Numbered from the stretch's first letter, positions 48,995-59,579 are shown. The stretch: DNA of 64,000 nt from Butyrivibrio sp. NC2002 (GCF_000702265.1 NZ_JNKZ01000004.1:620001-684000); one strand, 5' to 3'. Numbers and translations are program-made. The notes: generated by a model not told the origin, from the sequence alone.

Positions 48995-51900
48995 ATGAGA
49001 AAGAAAAGTAAGGGGATAAGAGCGCTATCTGTATCACTGATTTCAATGATACTATTTTGCAGTTTATTTTCAGGACATGTATATGCTGAAAATGAGGCAG
49101 AAAATGTAAAAGAGAATGAAGTGCAGGAAGTTGAAGTAGATGTAGAGGAAACCCAGGTTGATACAGAAAAACAGGAAGAAGTTATTCCTGAGCAGGAAAA
49201 TGACCAGGCTACTGAAGAAAAAACAGATACAGAAATAACAGATACAGAAATAACCGATAATATAACTCCTAATAACGAAATTGAGTTAATGAATGAAGGA
49301 TTACCCGGTTCAGAATCTGATAATGAAATTGGTGATGACGACAATGAAAATAAAGATGATTTAGATAATCAGGATGATGATGAAAACGAGAATAAATCTT
49401 CGGATGAAAACGATAATCAACAGATAGATGTTCCCGGTGACGAGACACAGCCATCAGAAGAGGAAAATAAGGGAGGAGATTCTGAAAACACTAAAAAGGA
49501 AAATACAACAGGTGTGGAAGTAAGCGACCCCATAATAGCAGCTGATTCTGAGACTACTATCGGTGAGGGAGATAAGAAAAAGAAAATAAGTTATAAAAAT
49601 GGTGGAGAGGTACCTGTTACAATCTCTCTGAAAAATTTTATAGATCAAGATCAAAAAAGTATTGTCAAATGCATTAACTACTATGTTGATAACAAGAGTA
49701 ACAGAGTGGATGTGAGTAACTCAGAAAGTGAGTATACATATAAGATTTCAGGATTAGGCAACCACTATCTTGAAAAAATAGAGGTTGTTTTTTGGGATGA
49801 AGATACCGCTCCGATAGTGGAGAATATTGATAGTATCATCTGTATTTATAATGAAGAGGACGACAACAACAGCATTCAGGCAGGTTTTATGGATCTTGAT
49901 GGATATGCAGGCGGTTGGTATTCAAAAAAAGCCAATAGTGAGGTTAATCCTCATGTCCATTTTAAGGCTGATACAGTAAGGTACATAAAAGAAATAACAA
50001 TAAACGAAGTTTATAACGATATTTTGGGCGATAAAAATGTCGGAAAACAGGTTGGAATATATACAAATGATACAGATGTAAGCCTGTCCGAAAAAAACAG
50101 TCTTGATATTGATATTGAATTTAACGGAGAGACAGAAGGCTGCAACGAACTTGTTGCTGTAGTAAAATATGCTATTGGCTACGGATATGAAAAAGAGGGC
50201 ATAATAGCAAGAATCGATAATACAGCTCCGAGTCTTTCAGAGAATGCTTTAAATTTTAGAATAGATAATGAGGATAGCGGATTATATGATGAAGAATCTA
50301 ATACGCTATATATGAAAGAAGCTCTACAAACAAGCCTGATGATTCCAGGGAATGCTGACATTAATAATAATGTAGAAACCAGTGGAGTTGAAGAAGTTTC
50401 AGTAGCAGTAAATGGTGCAACAGGTGAGAAGGAATCACTTATAATACCTGAAGAATCCAGGAATCGCGATTATCCGGTTGATAATACATATACCGCTTCT
50501 GAATCTGAGACATCAATTGAGTTTTTAAATGTTACACTTAAAGATGCTGCAGGTAATATAAGTGACCCCATTACCATTAATTATGGAAAAAGCATAGTAT
50601 TTGATAACGAAAGACCAAGAATTGACTTCAAAAGCGGATATCCGCAGAGCTCATACGATTTGGGCGACGGATCAAGACTGTTTAAGGGAATAGTAAAAGG
50701 ATCATTTTCTATAGAAGATAAATTTCTTAATGAAAACAGTATAGTATTTAAAAATACTCTTTCAAAGAAAAACCCGAAAATACATTTGTCTGCAAACAGT
50801 TCAGAACAGACTAAGATATATGAATATGAACTTGGCGACGAAGGTGCTTATAAGATAAATGCCAGCGCTTCCGATAAAGCGAGCAATTCCAGCAATGAAG
50901 ACAGTCAGATAATGATTGTAGATAATAGCGCACCTGAAATAAAAGACACATATACTTCAAACGGAAAAAGCTTTGAACCTAAGGGCGAGGATTCGACCTT
51001 CAAAAACGGAAATGTAACGATCGATATAAGCATGGATGAGAAATATCCTGCATTTGAAGATTGTAAGCTTGTAGTTGAATATCAGGACGTAAATGGCAAT
51101 TCTAAAACTGAGACATTAAGCGGATCAGACTGGAGTGGTAGAATGGGAGATTCAGAACACCTCCTTACCTACAGCACTCAGGAAGACGGAAGATATACAA
51201 TTACAATCTTTGCACAGGATGTACTTGGCAATGTAAGTAAAGTAATTACAAAAGGATTTACCGTAGACTCTACAAAACCCGAACTCACTGTTGAATTTGA
51301 CAACGATGAGGTAAAGAACGGAAAGTATTATAACGATACAAGAGTAGCAACAATCCAGGTAATTGACTCAAGCTTTTCAGAAGATAAAGTAGAACTTGAT
51401 GTTGATTCAGAATATGGCACTGTTAAAGAGGGCAAATGGTCTGATAAGGGAAATATCCATACACTTGAGCTTAGCTTCAACCAGGATGGAATATACAGCT
51501 TCAAAGTAAAATGTGAAGATAGCGCAGGAAACATATCAGATACATATAAGTCAGATGAGTTTGTGATCGACAAAACAGCACCTGAAATAAATGTAAGCTA
51601 TGATAATAATGCCGCTCAAAATGAGATTTATTATAACTCAGTAAGAAAAGCATCAATTGACATCAAAGAGCTTTCATTTGATAACGAACTTGTAAAGGTC
51701 GGAACCCAGCCTCTTAGTGATGCATCCGAAATACCTACAATTGGAACATTTTCGTCAGATGGTGATGCAAATAGTGCAGAGATGGTATTTGATAAGGATG
51801 GTACTTATGGATATACCATCGAATGTACAGACCTTGCAGGTAACACATCAACAATTTATACATCAGATAAATTTATAATTGATACTACAGAACCTGAGAT

Positions 51901-53047
51901 AGCTTTTGAAGGAGTTGAGAACTACTCAGCTAACAACAAGACAGTTGCTCCAGTTATCAGCTTCCTTGAAAAGAATGTAGATAACAATCAGACCGAGATA
52001 ACCGTAACAGGTGCAAATCACGGACAGGTATCAAGACAGAGCACGATAACACCTTCGGAAGATGGCGAGAAAATAGCATTTGCTGATTTCGAACATGTAA
52101 AAGAAAATGATGACCTTTATGTAGTAAATGTAAAAGTCAAAGATCTTGCCGGAAATGAAAAGGAAAATAGGCTTGTGTTCTCTGTAAACAGATTCGGATC
52201 AGTTTATGTATTAAATGAGGATGCAAAAAAACTTAACGCAGACTACTTCACAACACAGGCAAAGACAGTAGCTATTTCCGAGATAAATGTAGACGATCTT
52301 GTTGAGAAGAACGTTACAATGGCCCGCGATGGTAACTACTCAGACCTCAAAGAAGGAAAGAGTCTTAGCGTAAGCAAAGAAGGTAGTGAAGAGAGTTGGA
52401 AGAGATATACATATACCATCAATAAGTCAGCATTTGGAAAAGACGGTATTTATGCTATTGGCGTATCTTCCACGGACAGAGCTACCAATACACAGGACTC
52501 ACGTTCAAGGGACGCTGCAATTGACTTTGCACTTGATACAACAAAACCCGACATTACAACTCCTGACCTCAAGGATGATGTAGTATACGAGGGAAAAGAG
52601 CATAAGGTCAACTTAAATGTTACTGACAACATGGTTGTTAAGGAACTTAAGATATATTCAGACAAAGAGCTTGTTGACAACTATGATGAAGATACTCTTT
52701 TAGAGACAGCAGGAACAGTAGCATTCACATTAAAGGGAGATGATAAGAAGCACAACATCCATGTTCTTGCAGAAGATGTTGCAGGTAACACAACAGAAGT
52801 CATCTACAGAAATGTCTATGTTGGAACTAAGAAGGCAGAGACAAATACAATTATAGAAGATGAGACTACAGCCACAACAGGTGGAAATGCAGATCAGAAT
52901 CTTGGCGATGGTACTGACTCAAGCAGCGGAAAGATAAAGAGGCAGATTAAGAATGTTGTTCTCTATTCAGTGATGATCCTTATGATCATGGGACTTGGTG
53001 CATGCGCCGGTGTAATGATAATAAGAAAAAATAAAAGTGAACAGTAA
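48995..53047 (+). CDS. Large Ig-like surface protein with C-terminal membrane anchor
   Basis: 1350 residues. Signal peptide (cut near VYA, residue 31), a very acidic Glu/Asp/Asn/Gln tract (about 32-185), then modules of about 100 residues, each opened by a D-x-T/S-x-PE/D strand (near 643, 758, 858, 962 and 1180) and carrying a DxAGN turn (EDSAGNISD, TDLAGNTST, EDVAGNTTE). One TM lies near 1318-1342 with a short basic tail; no LPXTG. Such folds are adhesin or stalk-like. It lies 132 nt before essC, in the unit begun by operator B, so it may be a surface part of the secretion system (inference). Confidence 0.75.
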   Translation: MRKKSKGIRALSVSLISMILFCSLFSGHVYAENEAENVKENEVQEVEVDVEETQVDTEKQEEVIPEQENDQATEEKTDTEITDTEITDNITPNNEIELMNEGLPGSESDNEIGDDDNENKDDLDNQDDDENENKSSDENDNQQIDVPGDETQPSEEENKGGDSENTKKENTTGVEVSDPIIAADSETTIGEGDKKKKISYKNGGEVPVTISLKNFIDQDQKSIVKCINYYVDNKSNRVDVSNSESEYTYKISGLGNHYLEKIEVVFWDEDTAPIVENIDSIICIYNEEDDNNSIQAGFMDLDGYAGGWYSKKANSEVNPHVHFKADTVRYIKEITINEVYNDILGDKNVGKQVGIYTNDTDVSLSEKNSLDIDIEFNGETEGCNELVAVVKYAIGYGYEKEGIIARIDNTAPSLSENALNFRIDNEDSGLYDEESNTLYMKEALQTSLMIPGNADINNNVETSGVEEVSVAVNGATGEKESLIIPEESRNRDYPVDNTYTASESETSIEFLNVTLKDAAGNISDPITINYGKSIVFDNERPRIDFKSGYPQSSYDLGDGSRLFKGIVKGSFSIEDKFLNENSIVFKNTLSKKNPKIHLSANSSEQTKIYEYELGDEGAYKINASASDKASNSSNEDSQIMIVDNSAPEIKDTYTSNGKSFEPKGEDSTFKNGNVTIDISMDEKYPAFEDCKLVVEYQDVNGNSKTETLSGSDWSGRMGDSEHLLTYSTQEDGRYTITIFAQDVLGNVSKVITKGFTVDSTKPELTVEFDNDEVKNGKYYNDTRVATIQVIDSSFSEDKVELDVDSEYGTVKEGKWSDKGNIHTLELSFNQDGIYSFKVKCEDSAGNISDTYKSDEFVIDKTAPEINVSYDNNAAQNEIYYNSVRKASIDIKELSFDNELVKVGTQPLSDASEIPTIGTFSSDGDANSAEMVFDKDGTYGYTIECTDLAGNTSTIYTSDKFIIDTTEPEIAFEGVENYSANNKTVAPVISFLEKNVDNNQTEITVTGANHGQVSRQSTITPSEDGEKIAFADFEHVKENDDLYVVNVKVKDLAGNEKENRLVFSVNRFGSVYVLNEDAKKLNADYFTTQAKTVAISEINVDDLVEKNVTMARDGNYSDLKEGKSLSVSKEGSEESWKRYTYTINKSAFGKDGIYAIGVSSTDRATNTQDSRSRDAAIDFALDTTKPDITTPDLKDDVVYEGKEHKVNLNVTDNMVVKELKIYSDKELVDNYDEDTLLETAGTVAFTLKGDDKKHNIHVLAEDVAGNTTEVIYRNVYVGTKKAETNTIIEDETTATTGGNADQNLGDGTDSSSGKIKRQIKNVVLYSVMILMIMGLGACAGVMIIRKNKSEQ

Positions 53048-53108
53048 AAACTGTTGATCGCAGATGCATCTTATGTAGTGCAATGCAATAATGAGAAATT
53101 TAGACTGT

Positions 53109-53144
53109 CCTTGGGGGTCCACCGTATGTGGATACCCTTAGGAA
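53109..53144 (+). promoter_or_regulatory. Hairpin in the essC leader
   Basis: GGGGTCCAC, 5-nt loop, GTGGATACCC, extended by TCCT/AGGA. No T-run, so not a typical terminator. It lies 36 nt before the essC start and may tune essC expression relative to the surface-protein message. Confidence 0.5.
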
Positions 53145-53179
53145 CCATTATGAGGGGGATCATAAAATGGAGAATCTAA

Positions 53180-56100
53180 ATGAGTACTATTCTTACGATT
53201 TACAGTCATAACGCGTTCAAACGATTTCTGCTTCCGGCAATAAATAATTCGGATTATTCCATATTATTGTCGGACAGATTGTTTGACATTGATACAAATA
53301 TCGATCTTCGACTGGAGGTTGCAGACGACAACTGGTATTTTGCAAGCACAGACGATTACGTTATAGAGCACGTTGACAGCAAAGAGGACTGCTATGAGAA
53401 TCCCATACAGGATGGAACCTCTTCTGATCAAGGTGCTTATAAGCTATTAATAGACGGAAAACATATTATATCGATTATTGCACGAATAACCGATAATTAT
53501 TTTTCTGAATATGAAATGTATAGTATCAAAGATCTGCCCACTCCAATAGATATAGGCAGAGAAAAAAGCTGCATGATAAGCTATGACTTTGCAGGAAAGA
53601 ACCTTCTTTCTACAGATCATGCTCTTATATTCAAAAGCGGCGACAAAGTATTATTTAGGGATAATGAGACTGCAAACGGCTCATTTATCAACAACAGCCG
53701 TGTATTTGAGGATACAGAGCTTAAATTCGGTGACTGTATAGATATTTTTGGGCTTAGAATAGTATTTTTTGGAGACAAGATTTCCATAAATGTGATTGAG
53801 AGCGGAGCTGTCATAAATGAATCAGTGCTTCAAAAGATAGTAGTAGAAGCGCCTCCCATAGAGAAGGTCAACAAACAAAACCTGACAACTCTTTTTCACA
53901 GATCTCCCAGAAGAATAGCTCAGATAGATACTGAGCCTGTAAAAATAGATGATCCTCCGGAACCAAGAGATGAGGTAAAAGACAGAGGAATCCTGGCAGC
54001 TATAGGTGCAGCCATCGGTATGGCACTGCCTATGCTGATCGGTTGTACGTTTATGCTGTATGCATCCAGGGTATCCGGATTCAACAGAGGTCTTTTCATG
54101 TATGTAGGTCTTGTAACTGCGCTTTCTTCTGCAATTATAGGAACCATCAGATCTCTGACAGGCATGAAAAATGCCAAAAAAGAATACGAAGAATATGAAC
54201 GTTTAAGAAATGAAAGATATGGTGCATATCTAAGTGAGCAGAGAGAAATAATAAAGGAAAAGTACAACAAAAATACAAATGCCATGCACGACAGGTATTA
54301 CGGCGCTGCATACTGCTGTGCAATGAATGAGGAAAATCCTCTTCTTTGGAGCAGAAATACGAAGCAGCCAGACTTTTTAAATGTAAGACTGGGGCTTGGT
54401 AATATTCCTTTCCAGGTAGAGATAGAGATACCGGATAAGAAATTCACCATGATCGACAATGCACTTGTTGATATACCCGGAAATATAAAGAAAGAATTCT
54501 CAACGCTAAAAAACGTGCCGGTATGTATAGACCTCATAAAAGAGAAGCTTATCGGTGTTATAGGCGGAAGAAAAGCCCAGGGTGCTGCAGTAGTAGCAAG
54601 GGATATTATCGCCCAGATTGCTGCTAACAATTCATACACAGACGTAAAGATAGTTCTTATCTATGATGAAAAAAAGACAGGTCTTGGCAGAACATGGGAT
54701 TTTGTAAGATGGCTTCCACATGTATGGAATGAGACTAAGTCATTTAGATACGTAGCTTCTAACAAAGAGGAAGCAAGTGACGTATTTTATGAAATAAATA
54801 AGCTTCTTAGACAGAGGCAGGAAAATGCTTCTTTTGGCTCAATGAACGAAAATGCAATTCCGAAACCGTATTATGTAATGATACTTGCCAATCCGGAACT
54901 TATGGAGGGCGAGCTTATATCCAAGTACATACTTAACCCTGAGCCTGTTTACGGTATGAGCACGATCATCCTTACAGAGAGATACGAGCAGCTTCCCAAT
55001 GAATGTGAGATGATCGTTCAGAATGATGAAACCTATAACGGAATTTATCATATTTCAGACGACTACGAGCAGAGAACGGAAGTTGAGTTTGATGAGGTAT
55101 CTACAGAAGATCTCGATACACTTGCATCCAACATCGCCAATGTAGAGGTCCAGGAAATAGAAACCGGTGGTGATATAACAGATTCCATTACATTCTTTGA
55201 AATGTATGGAATAAACAAACTCGATGAACTCCACGTATTAAACAGATGGAAGAAGTGCAAAACCTATGAAACAATGAGAGCACTCGTTGGACAAAAATCA
55301 GGTGGAGCGCCCTGCTATCTTGATATCCATGAAAAATATCATGGACCTCACGGACTTGTAGCAGGTACTACAGGTTCAGGTAAATCAGAGACATTGCAGA
55401 CCTACATACTCTCACTCGCTATTAACTTTTCACCAGATGATGTCGGATTCTTCATTATCGACTATAAGGGTGGTGGTATGGCTAACCTATTTACCGACCT
55501 TCCTCACATGATCGGACAGATAAGTAACCTGTCAGGAAACCAGGTAAACAGAGCACTTGTTTCAATTCAGAGTGAAAAAGACAGAAGAGAGACTCTCTTT
55601 AGAGACTATGGCGTAAAAGACATCAGAGATTATACAAAGCTGTATAAGAACTTTGAGGCAACGGTTCCGCTCCCGCATCTTATCATCGTAATCGATGAGT
55701 TTGCAGAAATGAAGATGGAAGAACCTGAATTCATTCAGGAAATCGTATCAGTATCTCGTGTCGGACGAAGCCTTGGTATACACCTTATAATGGCAACGCA
55801 GAAACCTGCGGGATCAGTAAGTGAAGATATATGGTCCAACTCCAGATTTAAGCTGTGTCTGCGAGTTCAGAGCAGACAGGATAGTATAGATATGTTAAGA
55901 AAGCCTGATGCTGCCTACCTTACAAGATCCGGACGAGCTTATCTTCAGGTCGGAAATGACGAATTGTATGAGCAGTTTCAGTCAGGATTTAGTGGAGCTG
56001 TATACTACGAGGATGAAGGTGATTCAAGCCTTGATACAGCCAAAATGCTTGAAGTTACGGGAACTTCTTCAATAGAGGGTAATCATACCCGTATGGCAAG

Positions 56101-58216
56101 GCAGAGAGAAAAGAAGCTTAAGTGGATAAAGCTTCTGGTTGATGTCATGATGGAAATCTGCAATGAAAAGGGATACGAATTATCTACAATAACCAAAGCC
56201 CAGATAGATATCCTCATCGACAAGATGTTTAAGAAGCTTGCGGACATGAATGAGGACTATCCGGTTTCAGACAGAAACAGAGAAAATCTTGGAACACTAA
56301 TTGAGATAGCACAGACTACAGGTCCTGATGCTGAAAAGATAATCATTAAGGAAGCTGCAATAGGAAGTGCAAAGAAAAAGCTTCCTCAGCAGCCTGAACG
56401 AACACAGCTTGAAGCAGTTGTTGCATACCTTAAGGATCTTGCAGAGAAGAATGGCTACAATCATGACTTTAGTCTGTTCCTTCCTTTGCTTCCTAAACGT
56501 ATTACGCTTAGAGAATTACCGCAGAGAGTATTTAAGTGGGATGAAGAGAGCGTATTTAACGGTACAAGCTGGCCAAAGAGAGAAGAACTAAATATTGAAA
56601 CAAGCATTGGTTTATATGATGATCCTGAAAACCAGAGACAGGATGTATTTAGCATAAACCTCTCAGAAACAGGTAACATCCTTGTATTTGGTGCTTCGAC
56701 TACAGGTAAGACAACATTACTACAGACAATAATATATGGATTTGTAAACAGATATTCACCTGCAGAGATAAACATCTATGCCCTTGAGTTTAGTGCAAGA
56801 AAGCTCAGCCTTTTCGAGAACATGCCTAATGTGGGCGGTGTTATAAGAGACAGCGATGACAACGATAAGATTGATAAATTCTTTATCATGCTGCATGGAA
56901 TTTTAAAAGATAGAAAGCTCCTTCAGCAGGCACAGAAAAGGCCGGGACAGATTACAGTAGAAGACCTTCCGAGAATTGTAATATTCATAGACAACTTTGC
57001 TGCACTTAACAATAAAACCGGTGATAAATACCATTCATTTATCATGCAGCTTGTAAAAGAAGGCGTAGGTAACGGAATTTTCCTCATTGTTTCAGCTACA
57101 GGAACAGGAAGCAGCGAAATACCCAATTCGCTTGCTCAGAACTTTAAAACAACAATCTGCTTAGAGCTCAATAACACCTATGACTACGGAAACTACATGC
57201 GAATGACAAGACTCCGCGTATTCCCTGAAAACGGAATCAAGGGAAGAGGTATCGGCTATGTTGACGACAGGATTCTGGAATTCCAGACGGCAATTGCTAT
57301 TGACGGAGATGATGTCACAGTAGAGGAGAACATAGAGAAGCTCACAATGCAGATGAAAGCTGCCTGGGATGGCGAGTGTGCTATGCCTATTCCTGAGATA
57401 CCCAAAGAACCTACATGGGATATATTTGAGAAGAACAGCAAGGTTAAGGAAATGATAGCAAGTGACAGGCTCCTTCCTCTTGGATATGACGCAACTCTTG
57501 CAGTTCCGTTTGGAATCGACCTCTCAGAGATATATTCTCTTCTTATTGTCGGTGCTAAGAAGAAGGGTAAGACTAATGCACTTAAGATTGCAATGCGTTC
57601 TGCTAAGGCAAGAGGCGGAAGAGTTATCATAGTTGACTTTAAGAACCAGTTTACCGCTTTTGCACAGGAGATTGATGCAAGGAGAATAGCAACCGAGCAG
57701 GAATGGGCAACATTCCTTACAGATCTCCTTGTCAGCGACGTTGCACCAAGAAACAAGATGAAGGCACAGCTCATAGAAAAAGGAGCGGAGGAAAAAGAAA
57801 TCTACGAGCATATGAAGGAATACGAGAGTATTTTCATCTTCGTGGACGATCTGCCGTTCTTTATCGACAAGATGATACATCCTGCAGAAGATGTGCCTAA
57901 GAACATCCTTCTGAACATGGAGATGATTGCAGATAAGGGTGCCCTTCACAACATTTACTGGTTTGTTACCATCAATAAAGAAGATATTGCTCCTATCAGC
58001 TCTTATCCTCTTTACAGAATGTTTACGAGAGATAAGAAGGCAATTCACTTCGGCGGAAATGTACATACAACAACTCTGTCCAACCTAAGCTTTGATAATC
58101 AGGATAGAAGAAGTCTGGATATGGCAAAGCCTGTAGGAAGAGGAATGCTTTCAAGCGATATGGAATCAGATGTTAAAGAAATAATAGTGCCAATGATTAA
58201 AGGAAACAAAGGATGA
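53180..58216 (+). CDS. essC: EssC-type T7SS FtsK/SpoIIIE ATPase with FHA domain
   Basis: 1678 residues; motor and channel of type VII secretion. N-terminal FHA region (about 118-205; IDIGREKSCM, ETANGSFINNSRV), two TMs (about 268-322), then three P-loop domains: GTTGSGKSETL (near 729; Walker B LIIVIDEFAEM), GASTTGKTTLL (near 1171; Walker B IFIDNFAAL) and GAKKKGKTNAL (near 1458; FVDDLPFF). Only the first has the catalytic Glu after the Walker B Asp; the other two look degenerate at that point. The ATG at 53180 has GGAG 8 nt before it. Stop overlaps the regulator start by 4 nt. Confidence 0.93.
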   Translation: MSTILTIYSHNAFKRFLLPAINNSDYSILLSDRLFDIDTNIDLRLEVADDNWYFASTDDYVIEHVDSKEDCYENPIQDGTSSDQGAYKLLIDGKHIISIIARITDNYFSEYEMYSIKDLPTPIDIGREKSCMISYDFAGKNLLSTDHALIFKSGDKVLFRDNETANGSFINNSRVFEDTELKFGDCIDIFGLRIVFFGDKISINVIESGAVINESVLQKIVVEAPPIEKVNKQNLTTLFHRSPRRIAQIDTEPVKIDDPPEPRDEVKDRGILAAIGAAIGMALPMLIGCTFMLYASRVSGFNRGLFMYVGLVTALSSAIIGTIRSLTGMKNAKKEYEEYERLRNERYGAYLSEQREIIKEKYNKNTNAMHDRYYGAAYCCAMNEENPLLWSRNTKQPDFLNVRLGLGNIPFQVEIEIPDKKFTMIDNALVDIPGNIKKEFSTLKNVPVCIDLIKEKLIGVIGGRKAQGAAVVARDIIAQIAANNSYTDVKIVLIYDEKKTGLGRTWDFVRWLPHVWNETKSFRYVASNKEEASDVFYEINKLLRQRQENASFGSMNENAIPKPYYVMILANPELMEGELISKYILNPEPVYGMSTIILTERYEQLPNECEMIVQNDETYNGIYHISDDYEQRTEVEFDEVSTEDLDTLASNIANVEVQEIETGGDITDSITFFEMYGINKLDELHVLNRWKKCKTYETMRALVGQKSGGAPCYLDIHEKYHGPHGLVAGTTGSGKSETLQTYILSLAINFSPDDVGFFIIDYKGGGMANLFTDLPHMIGQISNLSGNQVNRALVSIQSEKDRRETLFRDYGVKDIRDYTKLYKNFEATVPLPHLIIVIDEFAEMKMEEPEFIQEIVSVSRVGRSLGIHLIMATQKPAGSVSEDIWSNSRFKLCLRVQSRQDSIDMLRKPDAAYLTRSGRAYLQVGNDELYEQFQSGFSGAVYYEDEGDSSLDTAKMLEVTGTSSIEGNHTRMARQREKKLKWIKLLVDVMMEICNEKGYELSTITKAQIDILIDKMFKKLADMNEDYPVSDRNRENLGTLIEIAQTTGPDAEKIIIKEAAIGSAKKKLPQQPERTQLEAVVAYLKDLAEKNGYNHDFSLFLPLLPKRITLRELPQRVFKWDEESVFNGTSWPKREELNIETSIGLYDDPENQRQDVFSINLSETGNILVFGASTTGKTTLLQTIIYGFVNRYSPAEINIYALEFSARKLSLFENMPNVGGVIRDSDDNDKIDKFFIMLHGILKDRKLLQQAQKRPGQITVEDLPRIVIFIDNFAALNNKTGDKYHSFIMQLVKEGVGNGIFLIVSATGTGSSEIPNSLAQNFKTTICLELNNTYDYGNYMRMTRLRVFPENGIKGRGIGYVDDRILEFQTAIAIDGDDVTVEENIEKLTMQMKAAWDGECAMPIPEIPKEPTWDIFEKNSKVKEMIASDRLLPLGYDATLAVPFGIDLSEIYSLLIVGAKKKGKTNALKIAMRSAKARGGRVIIVDFKNQFTAFAQEIDARRIATEQEWATFLTDLLVSDVAPRNKMKAQLIEKGAEEKEIYEHMKEYESIFIFVDDLPFFIDKMIHPAEDVPKNILLNMEMIADKGALHNIYWFVTINKEDIAPISSYPLYRMFTRDKKAIHFGGNVHTTTLSNLSFDNQDRRSLDMAKPVGRGMLSSDMESDVKEIIVPMIKGNKG

Positions 58217-58917
58217 TTTCAGCACTTCTGTATGATAGAGAAGAAAAGGAATTAAAATACATAGACACTGCTTTTAGAGATGCATTTGCAAAGCACTCTG
58301 AGGACACGCTTAAAACCTCAGTATGCTGTGACGAAGAGAAACTAAAAAAAGCTGTAAAAGAAACAGAGATAGTCGACATTAGTTTTTTGGAAGCAGTAGA
58401 TGAGAGGGGAATAGATATAGCAGGCAAAGTCAGGAAGAAGTATCCTGACACTGCTATGCTCCTTGTTGTGTCGGATACCATGAAACCCACTCAGTATATC
58501 AAGCCATCGATAATGGCATCCGCTCTTATTATGAGGCCACTTGATGAGGCGGATACCAAAGAGACTATTACAGAGTTCATTCAGAGCGTGGTAAAAGCGG
58601 GCGAGAATGAAGGAGATTACTTATACGTAGATACTTTAGATGGAAAGATACGAATTCCTTTTGACAAAATCATCTATATAGAAGCAAGAGAAAAAAGGAT
58701 TTTCATAAGACTTTCCAGAGAAGAATACGGAATAAAGGAAACTCTTGAAAATATTCTCGATAAGCTTCCTCCCAGATTTGCGAGGATTCACAGAAGCTTT
58801 ATTGTAAATAAGGACAAAATAAAGATTTACAATAAAACGTCAAGGATAGCAGAGCTGGAAGGTGGTTTATCAATTCCGGTATCAAGATCGTTTAAGCAGG
58901 TGATGGATAACTTATGA
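58213..58917 (+). CDS. LytTR-family regulator with altered receiver domain
   Basis: 234 residues. The C-terminal LytTR DNA-binding domain (about 136-234) is clear: DYLYVDTLDGKIRIPFDKIIYIEA, FARIHRSFIVNKDKI, IPVSRSFKQVMDNL. The N-terminus aligns with a receiver, DISFLEAVDERGIDIA against the usual FLDIxMPxxxGIDLA, putting Glu60 at the phospho-Asp place; the conserved Lys is Arg108 (IMRPLD). No histidine kinase adjoins. It is probably phosphorylation-independent and the likely reader of the three 21-bp-period direct repeats. Coupled to essC and to the next gene by 4-nt overlaps. Confidence 0.85.
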   Translation: MISALLYDREEKELKYIDTAFRDAFAKHSEDTLKTSVCCDEEKLKKAVKETEIVDISFLEAVDERGIDIAGKVRKKYPDTAMLLVVSDTMKPTQYIKPSIMASALIMRPLDEADTKETITEFIQSVVKAGENEGDYLYVDTLDGKIRIPFDKIIYIEAREKRIFIRLSREEYGIKETLENILDKLPPRFARIHRSFIVNKDKIKIYNKTSRIAELEGGLSIPVSRSFKQVMDNL

Positions 58918-59579
58918 TGAAAGCAATTTATTTATCGGTAATGGAGATGAAAATTCTCCTATATAGGCGAAAAATACAGGGACTCATTATTTTTGATGAG
59001 CTTAATTCAAAGATAGATTCGCAGGAAGAAGTAAAGAAGGCAGTAGAGAAACTCGTGTTTGATAAATACCTTGTTCCCAGCGATGATGCATTTACTTTGA
59101 ATGACGAGCTAAAAGAAGTATTCGATATATTGGAAAAAGCAAGGTACACCTTCAGGATAAGGGCGATGCAGGATATGGAAAATGCAAGATGCCTTTATAT
59201 GACAGATAATAAGAGCCTTCTTCTTAATATGGATAACAGAGGAACTTCTCTTATCAGGATAGAAACATTTGAGAATGAAGATGCAATAAGGTTTATCATG
59301 GACTCTGATTATATGCCCATAGCTTCGAAAAACGGAAATGATGGATATAACGAGGAAGAGCAATTTGACTTTTCAAAAGCATTTTATGAGAGCGACGCAA
59401 GACTTCTTGCAGAGCGCTACAAAAGAGGAGAGTCTAAACCGGATAGAGAGATTCTCGTAAAAGAAGGCGATATCAAAGATATCATATATATAAAGGAAAA
59501 CGAAAAGATACGATCAGCTTTATATAATGAAGAGAACTTTGAAAAAGCATTTATGGAGGATAACGATGGTACTTGTTGA
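58914..59579 (+). CDS. T7SS-linked cytosolic protein of unknown function
   Basis: 221 residues, no TM or signal. The N-terminal half (LYRRKIQGLIIFDELNSK...EEVKKAVEKLVFDKYLV...FTLNDELKEVFDILEKA) has the layout of T7SS-associated EspG- or DUF5081-like proteins, which act as substrate chaperones or adaptors. This is resemblance in pattern only. Start overlaps the regulator stop (ATGATG; either ATG possible) and the end overlaps yukD by 14 nt, so it belongs to the essC operon. Confidence 0.55.
   Translation: MMKAIYLSVMEMKILLYRRKIQGLIIFDELNSKIDSQEEVKKAVEKLVFDKYLVPSDDAFTLNDELKEVFDILEKARYTFRIRAMQDMENARCLYMTDNKSLLLNMDNRGTSLIRIETFENEDAIRFIMDSDYMPIASKNGNDGYNEEEQFDFSKAFYESDARLLAERYKRGESKPDREILVKEGDIKDIIYIKENEKIRSALYNEENFEKAFMEDNDGTC

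Noticed and set aside
48937-49344. 135-codon minus-strand frame rich in Ser, Thr and Val
   Set aside because: Antisense of the acidic repeat-rich start of the surface protein; low complexity is a by-product of the GAA/GAT-rich coding strand.
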